From: Gammaproteobacteria bacterium
GTDB lineage: Bacteria > Pseudomonadota > Gammaproteobacteria > Chromatiales > Chromatiaceae
Assembly: GCA_020445255.1 (NCBI GenBank)
Contig: JAGRGY010000041.1
Location: forward strand, 1-64,000
Length of the DNA stretch: 64,000 nt
Direction of reading: 5' to 3'
Shown: piece by piece, positions 43,369-52,856 of the stretch
How the letters are laid out: the number at the start of each line of letters is the position of its first letter
Position numbering within the stretch: position 1 is the first letter of the stretch
Translations under genes and position numbers: made by a program
Notes under the pieces: model-generated
Told to the model about the DNA's origin: nothing
Database searches by the model: none
The model's input: only the letters and a program-made list of their open reading frames with translations

Positions 43369-45330
43369 CTACCTCCGCACGGCGCTGAGCAGCGAATCGA
43401 ACAGGCTGTTGGCGACGCTGATGACCTGCGCCGCGGCCTGATAGGCCTGCTGGAAGCGCACCAGATCGGCTGCCTCCTCGTCGAGGTTCACACCCGACAC
43501 CTCGGATTTCGCCGCCTCGGCCTGTCCCAACAGGTGCTCCTGCACCATCGCATTGTTCTCGGCCTGGTGCGTCTTGGTGCCGACGTCGGCGATCAGCGCG
43601 CCATAGGTGTCGGCAAAGCTCGCTGTGCCGCCAATCATCAGATTGGTGTTCTGCAGATCGGCGAGCCGGCGGGCGTTGCGGTTGTCGCCGACGCCACCGG
43701 TATTGTCCGCCAGCGTGAAGGTGTCTCCGACGCCCGGTGTGCCGGTCAGCACCAGTTCGTATACGCCGAGATTCGGAATGCTGACGCGCACCGTCTGGCC
43801 GCTGGCATAGGCGATCGGTGACGCGACCGCGTTGCCGTTGGCATCGACGAAGGTCGCGCCGGCCGGTGCCGCCGACAAGTCGAGCTGGCTGCCTGCCAGG
43901 TAGGTCAGCGTGACGCCCGGCGGCGCCATCGCACCGAGCTTGGTATTGCCGCTGCGCGACGTGAGTGCCCCCGTGCTGATGACGCCCGTGCCGCTGTTTC
44001 CGGCCGTCGCACTTGCGCGTACCGGATCGGCCGCAGCGATATCGCGTTCATGATTGACGAGCAGGGCGAGGTCGCTGGCACCGGTGCGCGTGGGCCGCAG
44101 CCAGTAGCTGTCGCCGGCCGCGGCACCGGCACCGATCACGATGCTCATGCCTTCAGCGACGAACGGGCTGGCGATCGTTCCGGCTCCGCTCAGGGCCACG
44201 CTGCCGCCCGTTTCGAGATCGGTCAACGCCCAGTTCGCGCCGTCGTAGTCCAGCCGGTATTCGTGTGTGCTCAGGTCTGCCGGGTCGTCGAAAGCCACCG
44301 TAACAGTACCGGCATTGGTCGGACTTGCCAGCACCTCCGGCGACGCCACCTGGAAGAAATCACCGCCGAGATCACCGTCGAGATCCATGCCGCTGCGATG
44401 TTCATCATTGAAGAAACTGGCGATACCGATCGCGATTCGACCCAGGCCGTTCTGCGACTGGTCCAGTATCTCGTTGCGAAAACGCAGCAGGCCGCCCAGA
44501 CTTCCGCCGGTCAGTTGGGTCGTCACGTTGACGGTCAGTCCGCCGGTCTGCTGGATCACGATGTCCTTGTGGTCGGCTGCCTGGCTGTTGTTGATCACGG
44601 CCAGCCGGTTGTAGTCCCCGCCAACGACCAGTGCCTGCCCGGTGCCGATGAACACGTTCATGCTGCCGTCGCTCTGCTGCAGCGTCGTGACGTTGACATG
44701 GTGGCTGAGGTCGTCGATCAGCTTGTCGCGCTCATCGAGGATATCGTTCGGTATGCCGCCGACGGCGCCGTTGAAGGTGCCGATGCGGGCATTGACCTGG
44801 GCAATCGACTGCGCAATCGAGTTGATTTCGTCGACGTCATTGACGAACTCGCGATTGACCTGGTTACGGATGTCCTCGAACCATGCGTTCAGCGCGTTGA
44901 AACGATCGGTCAGCTGCGTTGCGCGGTTCAGCATCACCGAGCGCGCTGCAATCGAGGTCGGGTCATCGGCGACGTCGTTCACCGCCGCAAAGAACTGCTG
45001 CATGATGTCGTCGAGGCCCGCCGAGGCATCAGCGACCACGTTGTCGATCTGGCTGGCGCGCTGCTGGTAGACGGAGTAGTCCTCGAAGCTCGACGTGTAG
45101 TCACGTACCCGCGTCGCCAACAACTGGTCGTAGTTGCGGTAGATCGACGCCACGTCGACGCCGGATCCAATCTGACCCTGCGCGGTCGACTGGGGCGGCC
45201 GGGTCTCGAACTGCACGCTCTGCCGGCTGTAGCCTTCGGTATTGACGTTGGCAATGTTGTGGCCGGTCGTCTCGAGCTGACGCTTGAACGCGTTCAGTGC
45301 GCTGATACCGGTATTGATGATGCTCGCCAT
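43369..45330 (-). CDS. flgK: Flagellar hook-associated protein 1
   Basis: FlgK, 653 residues, first hook-filament junction protein. N-terminal rod/hook motif: INTGISALNAFKRQLETTGH and NIANVNTEGYSRQSV. The C terminus has GVNLDEEAADLVRFQQAYQA and AAQVISVANSLFDSLL, typical of FlgK/FlgE family D0 helices. Length is slightly above the 550 of Salmonella owing to the central variable domain. It follows flgJ by 24 bases and abuts flgL. Confidence 0.95.
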   Translation of the reverse strand: MASIINTGISALNAFKRQLETTGHNIANVNTEGYSRQSVQFETRPPQSTAQGQIGSGVDVASIYRNYDQLLATRVRDYTSSFEDYSVYQQRASQIDNVVADASAGLDDIMQQFFAAVNDVADDPTSIAARSVMLNRATQLTDRFNALNAWFEDIRNQVNREFVNDVDEINSIAQSIAQVNARIGTFNGAVGGIPNDILDERDKLIDDLSHHVNVTTLQQSDGSMNVFIGTGQALVVGGDYNRLAVINNSQAADHKDIVIQQTGGLTVNVTTQLTGGSLGGLLRFRNEILDQSQNGLGRIAIGIASFFNDEHRSGMDLDGDLGGDFFQVASPEVLASPTNAGTVTVAFDDPADLSTHEYRLDYDGANWALTDLETGGSVALSGAGTIASPFVAEGMSIVIGAGAAAGDSYWLRPTRTGASDLALLVNHERDIAAADPVRASATAGNSGTGVISTGALTSRSGNTKLGAMAPPGVTLTYLAGSQLDLSAAPAGATFVDANGNAVASPIAYASGQTVRVSIPNLGVYELVLTGTPGVGDTFTLADNTGGVGDNRNARRLADLQNTNLMIGGTASFADTYGALIADVGTKTHQAENNAMVQEHLLGQAEAAKSEVSGVNLDEEAADLVRFQQAYQAAAQVISVANSLFDSLLSAVRR

Positions 45331-45354
45331 GTTCGTGTCGCCGGATCACCTGGA

Positions 45355-46275
45355 TCAGGTGTCGCGCGCGCCCCCCCCTGCCTGCCGCCGGAAACGCTGC
45401 ATCGGCTCGCCTTCGAGGATTCGTCCGATCTTGTCGGCATACGCCGGATCAGTCGCATAGCCGGCGCGCTGCAGCGCTCCGAAGTAGGCCGCTGGATCAT
45501 CGGTCTGGCCCAGCGCGTCGCGATAGCGCGGATTGCGCTGAACGAAGTCCACATAGTCCGAGAAACTCTGCTCGAACGAGGCATAGGCGCGGAAATCCGC
45601 CGACGTGCGCAGTGCCACGCCGTCGCGGTATTCGAGCGTGCTGGTGTTGATTCGGTCGCCGCGCCAGCGCTCGTCAGCCTTGATGCCGAACAGGTTATGG
45701 CTGCTGTCGCCGTTTCCGTGACGCATCACCGAGCGCCCCCATCCGGTCTCCAACGCCGCCTGTGCCAGCAGCGCCTCGGGCGCGATGCCGAGCCGCGTCG
45801 CCGCCTGCTCTGCCACCGGCCACAGCTGCTGCAGGAAGGTCCCGGGGTCGCCGTCGAGATCGATCGTCGCCGCGTCGGACGCACCTGCGGCCTCGACCGC
45901 CGTGGCGTCGCTGACCGGTGCCGCGACGATCGGCATACCAAGATAATCCTCGGGCTGCAGGTCGCGGTATGCTGGGGCGATGCCGCCACCGAGCTGGCGC
46001 TTGATCACATCGGCCAGGCCGATGCCGCGGCCTTCCGACATGTCGATCGCGATCTGCTTGTCGTACATCTCGCGATAGAACTCGCTCTGCTTGCTGTCCA
46101 GCATGCCGCCGCCCATGCTCGCGTCGCGCATGCTCTTCAGCATCATCTGCACGAATAGTGATTCGAACTGGCGGGACACCTGATCGAGTGCGGCATCCTG
46201 GTCCTCGCGTGCGTGCGCCCGCAGCGCCGCCAGCCCCGAGAAATCGGTGTAGACCTGTGCCATGTCGAGTTGCAT
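45355..46275 (-). CDS. flgJ: Flagellar rod-assembly protein with muramidase domain
   Basis: FlgJ, 306 residues, two domains. The N-terminal rod-capping domain (about 1-100) has SRQFESLFVQMMLKSMRDAS and LYDKQIAIDM-like sequence (here EMYDKQIAIDMSEGRGIGLA). The C-terminal peptidoglycan hydrolase domain (about 150-300) has AQAALETGWGRSVMRH and SHNLFGIKA, with the catalytic Glu in ALETGWG. It opens the wall for the growing rod. This dual form is typical of gamma- and betaproteobacteria. It starts 13 bases after flgI. Confidence 0.94.
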   Translation of the reverse strand: MQLDMAQVYTDFSGLAALRAHAREDQDAALDQVSRQFESLFVQMMLKSMRDASMGGGMLDSKQSEFYREMYDKQIAIDMSEGRGIGLADVIKRQLGGGIAPAYRDLQPEDYLGMPIVAAPVSDATAVEAAGASDAATIDLDGDPGTFLQQLWPVAEQAATRLGIAPEALLAQAALETGWGRSVMRHGNGDSSHNLFGIKADERWRGDRINTSTLEYRDGVALRTSADFRAYASFEQSFSDYVDFVQRNPRYRDALGQTDDPAAYFGALQRAGYATDPAYADKIGRILEGEPMQRFRRQAGGGARDT

Positions 46276-46288
46276 CGTCGCGTTCCGC

Positions 46289-47428
46289 TCAGATCACGAC
46301 CAGGTCGGCCTTCAGCGCACCGGCCTGCTTCAGCGCCTCGAGGATCGCGACCAGATCGCTTGGGCCTGCGCCAACCTGGTTGACCGCACGGACGACGGTG
46401 TCCAGGGTCACGCCCGGATCGAACACGAACATCCGGCTGCCGCCTTCCTGGACCGAGACATCCGACTGCGGCGTGACGACCGTGGTGCCTGCAGCGAGCG
46501 GGTTAGGCTGCGACACCTGGGCATTCTCGCTGATCGTCACCGTCAGGCTGCCGTGCGACACCGCCGCGGGACTGACCCGCACGGTGCTGTTGATGACGAC
46601 CGTCCCGGTGCGCGAGTTGACGATGACGCGCGCAACCGCCGCGGCCGGGTCGACCTCCAGGTTCTCGACCAGCGATACGAAACCGACGCGCTGGCCGATG
46701 TTCTTCGGCGCATTGACCTTGACCGATGTGGCATCGACGGCGAACGCCGTGCCGCCGCCGATCGCCTTGTTGATCGCGTCGGTCACACGCTGCACGGTCG
46801 TGAAGTCACCCGACTTGAGATTCAGCGTCAGCATCGCGTCGTCGCCGAACGGAGTCGGCACGCTGCGTTCGACCGTCGCACCACCGGGCACGCGACCGGA
46901 ACTGGGGATGTTGATCGTGACCTTCGACCCGTCGGCACCCTCGCTCGACAGGCCGCCGACGACGAGATTGCCCTGGGCGATCGCGTAGACCTGGCCGTCG
47001 ATACCCTTCAGCGGCGTCATCAGCAGGCTGCCGCCGCGCAGGCTCTTGGCATCACCGATCGACGACACCGTTACGTCGATCTCCTGACCAGGCTTGGCGA
47101 ACGGCGGCAGCATCGCGTGTACGGTGACCGCGGCGACGTTCTTCGGATTCAGATTGATGTTCGGCGGGACGACGATGCCGAGCTGGGTCAGCATGCTGCG
47201 CAGACTCTGCTGGGTGAACGGCGATGAGCCGACCTTGTCGCCGCTGCCATCGAGACCGACGACCAATCCATAGCCGAGCAACTGGTTGTCGCGTACGCCC
47301 TGGATCGTCGCCAGATCCTTTATTCGCTCGGCATGAACCGGTGCGATCGTCAGTGACAGCGCGACGATCGCAACGGCCAGCAGGGCCGTGATCAGATTCG
47401 GGAGATTCGGATTGCGCATCGTTGTCAC
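46289..47428 (-). CDS. flgI: Flagellar P-ring protein
   Basis: FlgI, 379 residues, periplasmic P-ring subunit around the rod. Signal peptide to about residue 33 (ending PVHA), followed by the conserved mature start [20 protein letters not shown] and [11 protein letters not shown]. The C terminus has [20 protein letters not shown] and [15 protein letters not shown]. It starts 3 bases after the flgH stop. FlgA is its assembly chaperone. Confidence 0.95.
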   Translation of the reverse strand: MTTMRNPNLPNLITALLAVAIVALSLTIAPVHAERIKDLATIQGVRDNQLLGYGLVVGLDGSGDKVGSSPFTQQSLRSMLTQLGIVVPPNINLNPKNVAAVTVHAMLPPFAKPGQEIDVTVSSIGDAKSLRGGSLLMTPLKGIDGQVYAIAQGNLVVGGLSSEGADGSKVTINIPSSGRVPGGATVERSVPTPFGDDAMLTLNLKSGDFTTVQRVTDAINKAIGGGTAFAVDATSVKVNAPKNIGQRVGFVSLVENLEVDPAAAVARVIVNSRTGTVVINSTVRVSPAAVSHGSLTVTISENAQVSQPNPLAAGTTVVTPQSDVSVQEGGSRMFVFDPGVTLDTVVRAVNQVGAGPSDLVAILEALKQAGALKADLVVI

Positions 47429-47431
47429 CGT

Positions 47432-48157
47432 TCAGAAGGGCATGATCGCCGAGATGAAGAACTTGGCCAGCCAACCCATGGTCGTCGCCTTCGACACCTG
47501 GCCATCGCCGACGTATACGAGCGTCGCGTCGGCGACCCGGGTCGACTCGACGGTGTTGCGGGTGTCGATGTCCTCGGGACGGACGATCCCGGAAACCCGG
47601 ATGTATTCGTTGCCGCCGGTCATGCCGATGCGCTTCTCGCCGCGCACCCGCAGATAGCCGTTCGGCAGTACCTCGGTGACCATGACGGTGACCGATCCGT
47701 TGAACTGGTTGTTCTGGGTGTTGTCGGCATCGCCGGAAAAGCTGGTGTCCGATTCGAGGCCCTGATTGAGGTTGAACGACGTGCTGCGGCCGGGCACCTT
47801 GAAGCTGAAGTTGTTTCCGAACAGCGTCGGGTTGGTGATCGAGGTGCTGTTGGCCTTTTCGACGGTACCGGAGTTGGTGTGGCTGGCCTCGGTATCCTCG
47901 ACCAGATTCACCAGCAGGATGTCACCAATGCGCCGGGCGCGAATGTTCTCGAACCACGCGCGCTCGAAGCCCGCCTGGAAAATCGATCCGTTGCCGCGTG
48001 GAACGGGCGGTATCGACTCCGGCGGTACGGCCGCATACTCGGGGTCGCGCTTGGGTGTGGAATTGCATCCAGCAAGCAGCACCAGCACGCCGAGCACGAT
48101 CACGACACGAATCGCCGCGCTGCAGAGATTCAGAGATTTGCGATTTCGATCGATCAT
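47432..48157 (-). CDS. flgH: Flagellar L-ring lipoprotein
   Basis: FlgH, 241 residues from the chosen ATG at 48157, outer-membrane L-ring. The lipoprotein signal ends LVLLAGC (lipobox LAGC), which a start at 48157 places at a normal distance. An earlier in-frame start at 48208 would overlap flgG and add 17 residues without family similarity. The body has the usual GSIFQAGFERAWFENIRARRIGD and late RGEKRIGMTGGNEYIRVSGI blocks, the latter ending VRPEDID. Confidence 0.93.
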   Translation of the reverse strand: MIDRNRKSLNLCSAAIRVVIVLGVLVLLAGCNSTPKRDPEYAAVPPESIPPVPRGNGSIFQAGFERAWFENIRARRIGDILLVNLVEDTEASHTNSGTVEKANSTSITNPTLFGNNFSFKVPGRSTSFNLNQGLESDTSFSGDADNTQNNQFNGSVTVMVTEVLPNGYLRVRGEKRIGMTGGNEYIRVSGIVRPEDIDTRNTVESTRVADATLVYVGDGQVSKATTMGWLAKFFISAIMPF

Positions 48158-48188
48158 GGTCGGCCACCCGTTGCCTTGGCTAACGCGA

Positions 48189-48974
48189 TCAGAGCTGCTG
48201 GCTGACATAGGCCAGCATGTCGTCGGTAGTCGAGATCGCCTTGCTGTTCATCTCGTAGGCACGCTGGGTCTCGATCATGTTGACGAGTTCCTCGACCACG
48301 TTGACGTTCGAGCTTTCCAACGAGCCCTGGATCAGCGTGCCGGCACCGTTGTTTCCCGGGGTGTCCACCTGCGGCGCGCCGCTGGCGGCCGACTCGCGGT
48401 AAAGGTTGTCGCCGATCGCCTCGAGGCCCGTCGGATTGACGAACTGAGCCACCGTGATACTGCCGATCTGGGCTGGCGCGTTGTTGCCAGCGACCATCGC
48501 CGACACCGTGCCGTCGGAACCGACGGTCACGCTCAGCGTGTTGGCCGGTACCGTAATCGCCGGCTCGAGCAGGTAGCCGTTCTGCGTTACCAGCTGACCG
48601 GTCGAGTCGAGCCCGAAGGCACCGTCGCGCGTGTACACGATGCTGCCGTCGGGATGCGTTATCTGGAAGAAACCATTGCCCTGAACCGCGATGTCAAAGC
48701 TGTTGTTGGTCTGCACGATGTTGCCCTGGCTGTGCAGCTTCTGTGTCGCGACAGTGCGCACGCCGGTGCCGAGATAGAGACCCGAGGGCAGCGTCGTGTC
48801 CTCGGTCGAGTTGGCGCCGGCCTGGCGGATGTTCTGGTAGATCAGGTCCTCGAACACCGCGCGGTCGCGTTTGAAGCCGGTCGTGTTGACGTTGGCCAGG
48901 TTGTTCGAGATCACCGCCATGCGGGTCTGCTCGGCATCGAGCCCGGTTTTGGCAATCCAGAGTGCGGGATACAT
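48189..48974 (-). CDS. flgG: Distal rod protein
   Basis: FlgG, 261 residues, the usual length. N terminus [20 protein letters not shown] with [21 protein letters not shown] terminus [28 protein letters not shown] (quoted in part: [19 protein letters not shown]). It has its own sigma-54 box in the 105-base gap before flgF's end, so flgGHIJKL may form a second transcription unit within the cluster. Confidence 0.96.
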   Translation of the reverse strand: MYPALWIAKTGLDAEQTRMAVISNNLANVNTTGFKRDRAVFEDLIYQNIRQAGANSTEDTTLPSGLYLGTGVRTVATQKLHSQGNIVQTNNSFDIAVQGNGFFQITHPDGSIVYTRDGAFGLDSTGQLVTQNGYLLEPAITVPANTLSVTVGSDGTVSAMVAGNNAPAQIGSITVAQFVNPTGLEAIGDNLYRESAASGAPQVDTPGNNGAGTLIQGSLESSNVNVVEELVNMIETQRAYEMNSKAISTTDDMLAYVSQQL

Positions 48975-49050
48975 GGCTTCTAACCTCTCTGTCTTAAGCG
49001 GCGTGCGCTACTTGTGTGCTGCGCCATTTGCATGCTGTTGACCGTGAATC

Positions 49051-49066
49051 TGCAATTCCCTTGCCA
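49051..49066 (-). promoter_or_regulatory. Sigma-54 promoter of flgG
   Basis: On the minus strand, TGGCAA (49066-49061), 5 bases, TTGCA (49055-49051), with GG and GC 10 bases apart. Predicted start about 49040, leader about 65 bases to flgG. It divides the flgB-flgL cluster into two likely transcription units. Confidence 0.72.
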
Positions 49067-49079
49067 ATGCGTACCGGCG

Positions 49080-49820
49080 TCAGACCGGGCGCACGATGCT
49101 CGCGGCGGCACCGGCATTGTCCTCGGCCTGTTTCATCATCTTGACCTGCAGTTCGAAACGTCGGGACAACTCGATCATGTCGACCATCTCGTTGACGACG
49201 TTGACGTTGCTCGTGATCAACGCACCAGAAACAAGGCGTTGCGCGGGATCGGCCTCGGCCTCGCCGCCGTCTTTCATCCGAAACAGGCCATCCAGACCTT
49301 TTTCCATCTGGTCGAACTGTGGCGCGACGACCTTGATACGGTCGATGACCGCGATCTCGTTGGCGGCCGCACCGAGCGGCCGGATCGAGACCGTGCCATC
49401 GACGCCGATGTCGATCTTCTCGAACGGCGGGATCGCGATCGGCCCGCCATTGCCCATCACCGGCAAGTCGTTGCCGGTCACCAGCAGCCCGTTGTCGTCG
49501 ACCCGCAGGTCGCCGCGTCGGCTGTAGGCCTCACTGCCGTCGCGCGCCTGCACCGCGACCCAGCCACCGTCCTTCACTGCCACGTCGAGATCGCGCCCCG
49601 TGTACTGGATACTGCCGTGGTCGAAATCGGTCGCCGGGCGTTCGTCCATCGCGTAGACGCGCGTGGGATGGCCGCTGCCGAACACCGGCATGCTGCGGAA
49701 CTGGTTGAGGTCGGCAAGAAAGCCTGTCGTGTTGGCATTCGCAAGGTTGTTGCTCGCGTTGCCCTGTGCGATCAGCGTCTCCTTGGCACCGCTCATCGCG
49801 ACGTACAGCATACGATCCAT
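49080..49820 (-). CDS. flgF: Proximal rod protein FlgF
   Basis: FlgF, 246 residues. N terminus MDRMLYVAMSGAKETLIAQG with NNLANANTTGFLADLNQFRS. C terminus has LITSNVNVVNEMVDMIELSR and RRFELQVKMMKQAEDNA. It is transcribed after flgE with a 94-base, GC-rich gap. Role: subunit of the proximal rod under the hook. Confidence 0.95.
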   Translation of the reverse strand: MDRMLYVAMSGAKETLIAQGNASNNLANANTTGFLADLNQFRSMPVFGSGHPTRVYAMDERPATDFDHGSIQYTGRDLDVAVKDGGWVAVQARDGSEAYSRRGDLRVDDNGLLVTGNDLPVMGNGGPIAIPPFEKIDIGVDGTVSIRPLGAAANEIAVIDRIKVVAPQFDQMEKGLDGLFRMKDGGEAEADPAQRLVSGALITSNVNVVNEMVDMIELSRRFELQVKMMKQAEDNAGAAASIVRPV

Positions 49821-49914
49821 GACTGATCTCCCTACGCTCGGCCGGGCCGCGCACCTGGGGCCTGGGGCCGGCGATCAACCCGCCCGGCCCGTGGCCCGTG
49901 AGCGGTAGCCTTCA

Positions 49915-51171
49915 CTAGCGGATGTTGATGACCGTCTGCGTGATCGCATCGGCGGTCGAAATCACCTCGGCGTTGGCCTGGAAGTTGCGCTGCGCGGTGA
50001 TGAGGTTGACCAGCTGCTCGGCAATGTCGACGTTCGACGCCTCGAGCGCACCCGACTGGATCTGGCCGAAGCTCGACGTACCGGCCTCGCCGAGCTGCGG
50101 CACGCCCGAGGAGAAGCTTTCCACCCAGTTGGTGTCGCCGATCTGGCGCAGACCCTGCTGGTTGTTGAACTTCGCCATCGCGACCTTGCCCAGCGCCTCC
50201 GACTGGCCATTGGTGTAGCGTGCGAACACTACGCCTTCGGTGTCGATATCGACACCGGCGAGACGGCCAGAGGTGTAGCCATCCTGGCTCAGGTTGTTGA
50301 CCGCGAACGCCGAGCCGTACTGCGTGGTGCCGGGGAGATCGACGGTCACCGTGATGTCGTTGGCGCCATTGCCCGGTGCATACGGCTCGGCGGCGGCGCT
50401 GGTCGTCGCGACGCCATCGATGGTCGTCAACGCGCCGGTGGCATCGAAGCCGAGCACGAACGGGGTGCCAACCGCCTGGCCGGCAGGCGGCACATTGACA
50501 CCATCGATAAACAGGTACTGGTCCCAGGTGTTGGCGGCAGTCTTGCGATAGTAGACCGTCGTCGTGTGCGCGTTGCCGAGCGAGTCGTAGACGGTGGTCG
50601 ACGTCGAGCTGTTGTAGCTGGCCGGGTTGGCGGCATTGAATGCCGCGGCCGGCACGGTCGACGAGGAGTTCAGGTTGACGGCAGCGGTAATGGTTGTCGA
50701 TGCGGACGGCGCACTCGGCGTGGTCGGCAGCTGCAGATCCTGCAGCACACCGGTATTGAAACTCGTCACACCGCCGACACCGATCACCGCCTCGTACACC
50801 TGCAGGCGGTCGCTGGCGTGATTGACCACATAGCCGTCACGATCGACGCTGTAGGCACCGGCGCGGGTGAAGGCCTGCGATCCGTCCGGCGTTTCCAACA
50901 CGAAAAAGCCCTGGCCGCTGATCGCGAGATCGAGGTTGTTGGACGTGAAATCGATTGTCCCCTGACTGAACTGCTGGGCCACGCGTGCGACGCGCGCGCC
51001 CTGGCCCGCTGCGTTCGAGCTCGTGTCCTGGATCGCGTTGGCATAGACATCAGCGAACTCGGCGCGCGACTCCTTGAAGCCGTTTGTCGCGGAGTTGGCA
51101 ATGTTGTTGCCCGTCACTTCGAGATCGGTGGATGCGGCATTGAGTCCGCTCAAGGCAATACGAAAAGGCAT
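49915..51171 (-). CDS. flgE: Flagellar hook protein
   Basis: FlgE, 418 residues, subunit of the hook. N terminus MPFRIALSGLNAASTDLEVT and GNNIANSATNGFKESRAEFA; C terminus ALEASNVDIAEQLVNLITAQ, RNFQANAEVISTADAITQTVI. Length matches the roughly 400-residue class. It follows flgD by 14 bases and is capped during assembly by FlgD. Confidence 0.95.
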   Translation of the reverse strand: MPFRIALSGLNAASTDLEVTGNNIANSATNGFKESRAEFADVYANAIQDTSSNAAGQGARVARVAQQFSQGTIDFTSNNLDLAISGQGFFVLETPDGSQAFTRAGAYSVDRDGYVVNHASDRLQVYEAVIGVGGVTSFNTGVLQDLQLPTTPSAPSASTTITAAVNLNSSSTVPAAAFNAANPASYNSSTSTTVYDSLGNAHTTTVYYRKTAANTWDQYLFIDGVNVPPAGQAVGTPFVLGFDATGALTTIDGVATTSAAAEPYAPGNGANDITVTVDLPGTTQYGSAFAVNNLSQDGYTSGRLAGVDIDTEGVVFARYTNGQSEALGKVAMAKFNNQQGLRQIGDTNWVESFSSGVPQLGEAGTSSFGQIQSGALEASNVDIAEQLVNLITAQRNFQANAEVISTADAITQTVINIR

Positions 51172-51185
51172 GCTGGCTTCTCCGC

Positions 51186-51869
51186 TTAATAAATCTGTTG
51201 CACGTTGTTGAAGGCGATCGGTCCGAGTCCTTCGAGATTCAGGGTCAGGCCACTGATGCCGCTGAGGTTGACGCTTTCGACCCGCGAAAACAGCTTGGTC
51301 TGCAGGGTCACAGGGCGATCGCCCTGGAGGGCCTGCACCTCGAAGCGGTAGTAACCGGGCGCCACGCTGTTGCCGAGGTCGTCCATGCCGTCCCAGCTGA
51401 ATTTCAGTGCCCCGGGCGGTGCCGTGCCGAGCGGCAACTCGCGCACGAGCTGGCCGACCTGGTCGGTCACGCGAACGGTCACCTGAGGGCTGCTCTGTTC
51501 CAGTTCGACCTGGCCGCGTACTGCCTCGCCCGGATTCATGTACGCGGTGTCGACCGGCGCCAGCACGTCACGCCCGACCAACGAACCTGCCTGCAGCGCC
51601 TGGCCCGACGTGAGCGACGCGGACAGCGATTCAAAGCTATTGTTCAGCTTGTCGAGGCCGCTCACCGACCCGAACTGCGCGATCTGGCCGAGGAACTCAC
51701 CGTTCTCCATCGGCTTGAACGGGTCCTGGTTGTTCAGCTGCGTGACCATCAGTTTCAGAAAGGTGCTGATGCCCAGTTCATCGACCCTGTTCGTCGCGTT
51801 GGTTCCAGAAGCCTGCGACGCCAGACCGAGGCTCGCGAACAGGTCATCCTGGCTGCTGATCGTACTCAT
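51186..51869 (-). CDS. flgD: Hook-capping protein
   Basis: FlgD, 227 residues from the ATG at 51869, which follows GGGAGGTGA. The frame is open further upstream through flgC, but that part is out of frame with flgC and shows no similarity. Conserved hook-cap motif FLKLMVTQLNNQDPFKPMEN and FLGQIAQFGSVSGLDKLN, followed by a FlgD Ig-like/Tudor-like domain (SWDGMDDLGNSVAPGYYRF). It lies 5 bases after the flgC stop. Confidence 0.94.
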   Translation of the reverse strand: MSTISSQDDLFASLGLASQASGTNATNRVDELGISTFLKLMVTQLNNQDPFKPMENGEFLGQIAQFGSVSGLDKLNNSFESLSASLTSGQALQAGSLVGRDVLAPVDTAYMNPGEAVRGQVELEQSSPQVTVRVTDQVGQLVRELPLGTAPPGALKFSWDGMDDLGNSVAPGYYRFEVQALQGDRPVTLQTKLFSRVESVNLSGISGLTLNLEGLGPIAFNNVQQIY

Positions 51870-51874
51870 GCTGC

Positions 51875-52288
51875 TCACCTCCCGAGATTGATGGTCGCGG
51901 ACAGCATCTGCCGCGTGGCGTTGAGCACTTCCACATTGTTCTGATAGGCGCGCGATGCCGAGATCATGTTGGCCATCTCCTCGACCACATTGACGTTGGG
52001 CCGATAGATGTAGCCTTCGGCATCGGCCTGTGCGTGGTTGGGCGCGTACTCGCGCACCAGCGGCGCCTTGGATTCGACGACGCCGGCCATGCGCACCCCG
52101 ACTGCGGGGTTGCGCACGTTCGCCCGGTCGAGCACCGACTTGAACACCGGCTGGCGTGCGCGGTACGTCTGTTCGATGCTGCTCGATACGGCATCGACGT
52201 TGGCGAGATTGCTGGCCACGACGTTCAGGCGCAGGTTCTGCGCATTCATGCCGGAGCCGGCGATATCGAATATCTTGAAGCTGCTCAT
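51875..52288 (-). CDS. flgC: Proximal rod protein FlgC
   Basis: FlgC, 137 residues, normal length. N terminus MSSFKIFDIAGSGMNAQNLR, NVVASNLANVDAVSS; C terminus NVNVVEEMANMISASRAYQN, NVEVLNATRQMLSATINLG. Its ATG overlaps the flgB stop by one base (ATG at 52288 with TGA ending there), giving coupled translation. Confidence 0.95.
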   Translation of the reverse strand: MSSFKIFDIAGSGMNAQNLRLNVVASNLANVDAVSSSIEQTYRARQPVFKSVLDRANVRNPAVGVRMAGVVESKAPLVREYAPNHAQADAEGYIYRPNVNVVEEMANMISASRAYQNNVEVLNATRQMLSATINLGR

Positions 52289-52680
52289 CAGCCGTTACCC
52301 TTGATGGCAAGTTTGAGTCCCTTGATGCGACTGTCGAGAAACTGCAGGCTGACCTGGTAGCGCATGGCATTGGCGCTGAACTCCACCTGCTCGCGTTCCG
52401 GCTCCACCGTGTTGCCGTCGAGCGAGGGTTGCTGCGGCACGCGGTAGGCCATCTGACTCGGCGCGACCACACCCGCATCGCTGCGCATGTGCGCGGCGTG
52501 CGTTGCCGCCATGCGCACCGGCTGCTGGACCGCGCCGCGCAGCATCGCCTTGAAGTCGAAGTCACGCGCCTTGTAGCCGGGCGTGTCGGCATTGGCGAGG
52601 TTCGAGGCCAGCACCTCGGAACGTCGCGCCCGCAGGCGCAGTGCCTCTTCGTGGATGCCGAATATGCTGTCGAGGTTCAT
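52288..52680 (-). CDS. flgB: Proximal rod protein FlgB
   Basis: FlgB, 130 residues, first gene of the rod-hook operon. N terminus MNLDSIFGIHEEALRLRARR with LASNLANADTPGYKARDFDF. C terminus VEFSANAMRYQVSLQFLDSR, IKGLKLAIKGNG. A sigma-54 box lies 38 bases upstream and an AGGTCC-type purine stretch precedes the ATG. Confidence 0.95.
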   Translation of the reverse strand: MNLDSIFGIHEEALRLRARRSEVLASNLANADTPGYKARDFDFKAMLRGAVQQPVRMAATHAAHMRSDAGVVAPSQMAYRVPQQPSLDGNTVEPEREQVEFSANAMRYQVSLQFLDSRIKGLKLAIKGNG

Positions 52681-52717
52681 GTGGCGGACCTGGAGAAGAA
52701 CGGTTCAGCCGTCATCC

Positions 52718-52733
52718 AGCAGATCGCGTGCCA
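52718..52733 (-). promoter_or_regulatory. Sigma-54 promoter of flgB
   Basis: On the minus strand, TGGCAC (52733-52728, perfect), 5 bases, CTGCT (52722-52718), with GG and GC 10 bases apart. Predicted start about 52707, leader about 27 bases. The CTGC variant is shared with the fliW promoter. Confidence 0.78.
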
Positions 52734-52856
52734 AAATCCATCATTCCCGTTAAAACATGAACTTAGCGATATTCTCTCGACGTACGGCGCGGCCACGCGG
52801 CAAGCGCTTGCCGGTACCCGGCGGCAACGATGGTGGCCGGACGGCCGCGGTGCGGC

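Noticed and set aside
44050..46158. Open frame of about 700 codons on the plus strand across flgK and flgJ
   Set aside because: Antisense shadow of two clear flagellar genes; high GC depletes stop codons. No Shine-Dalgarno and no family resemblance.
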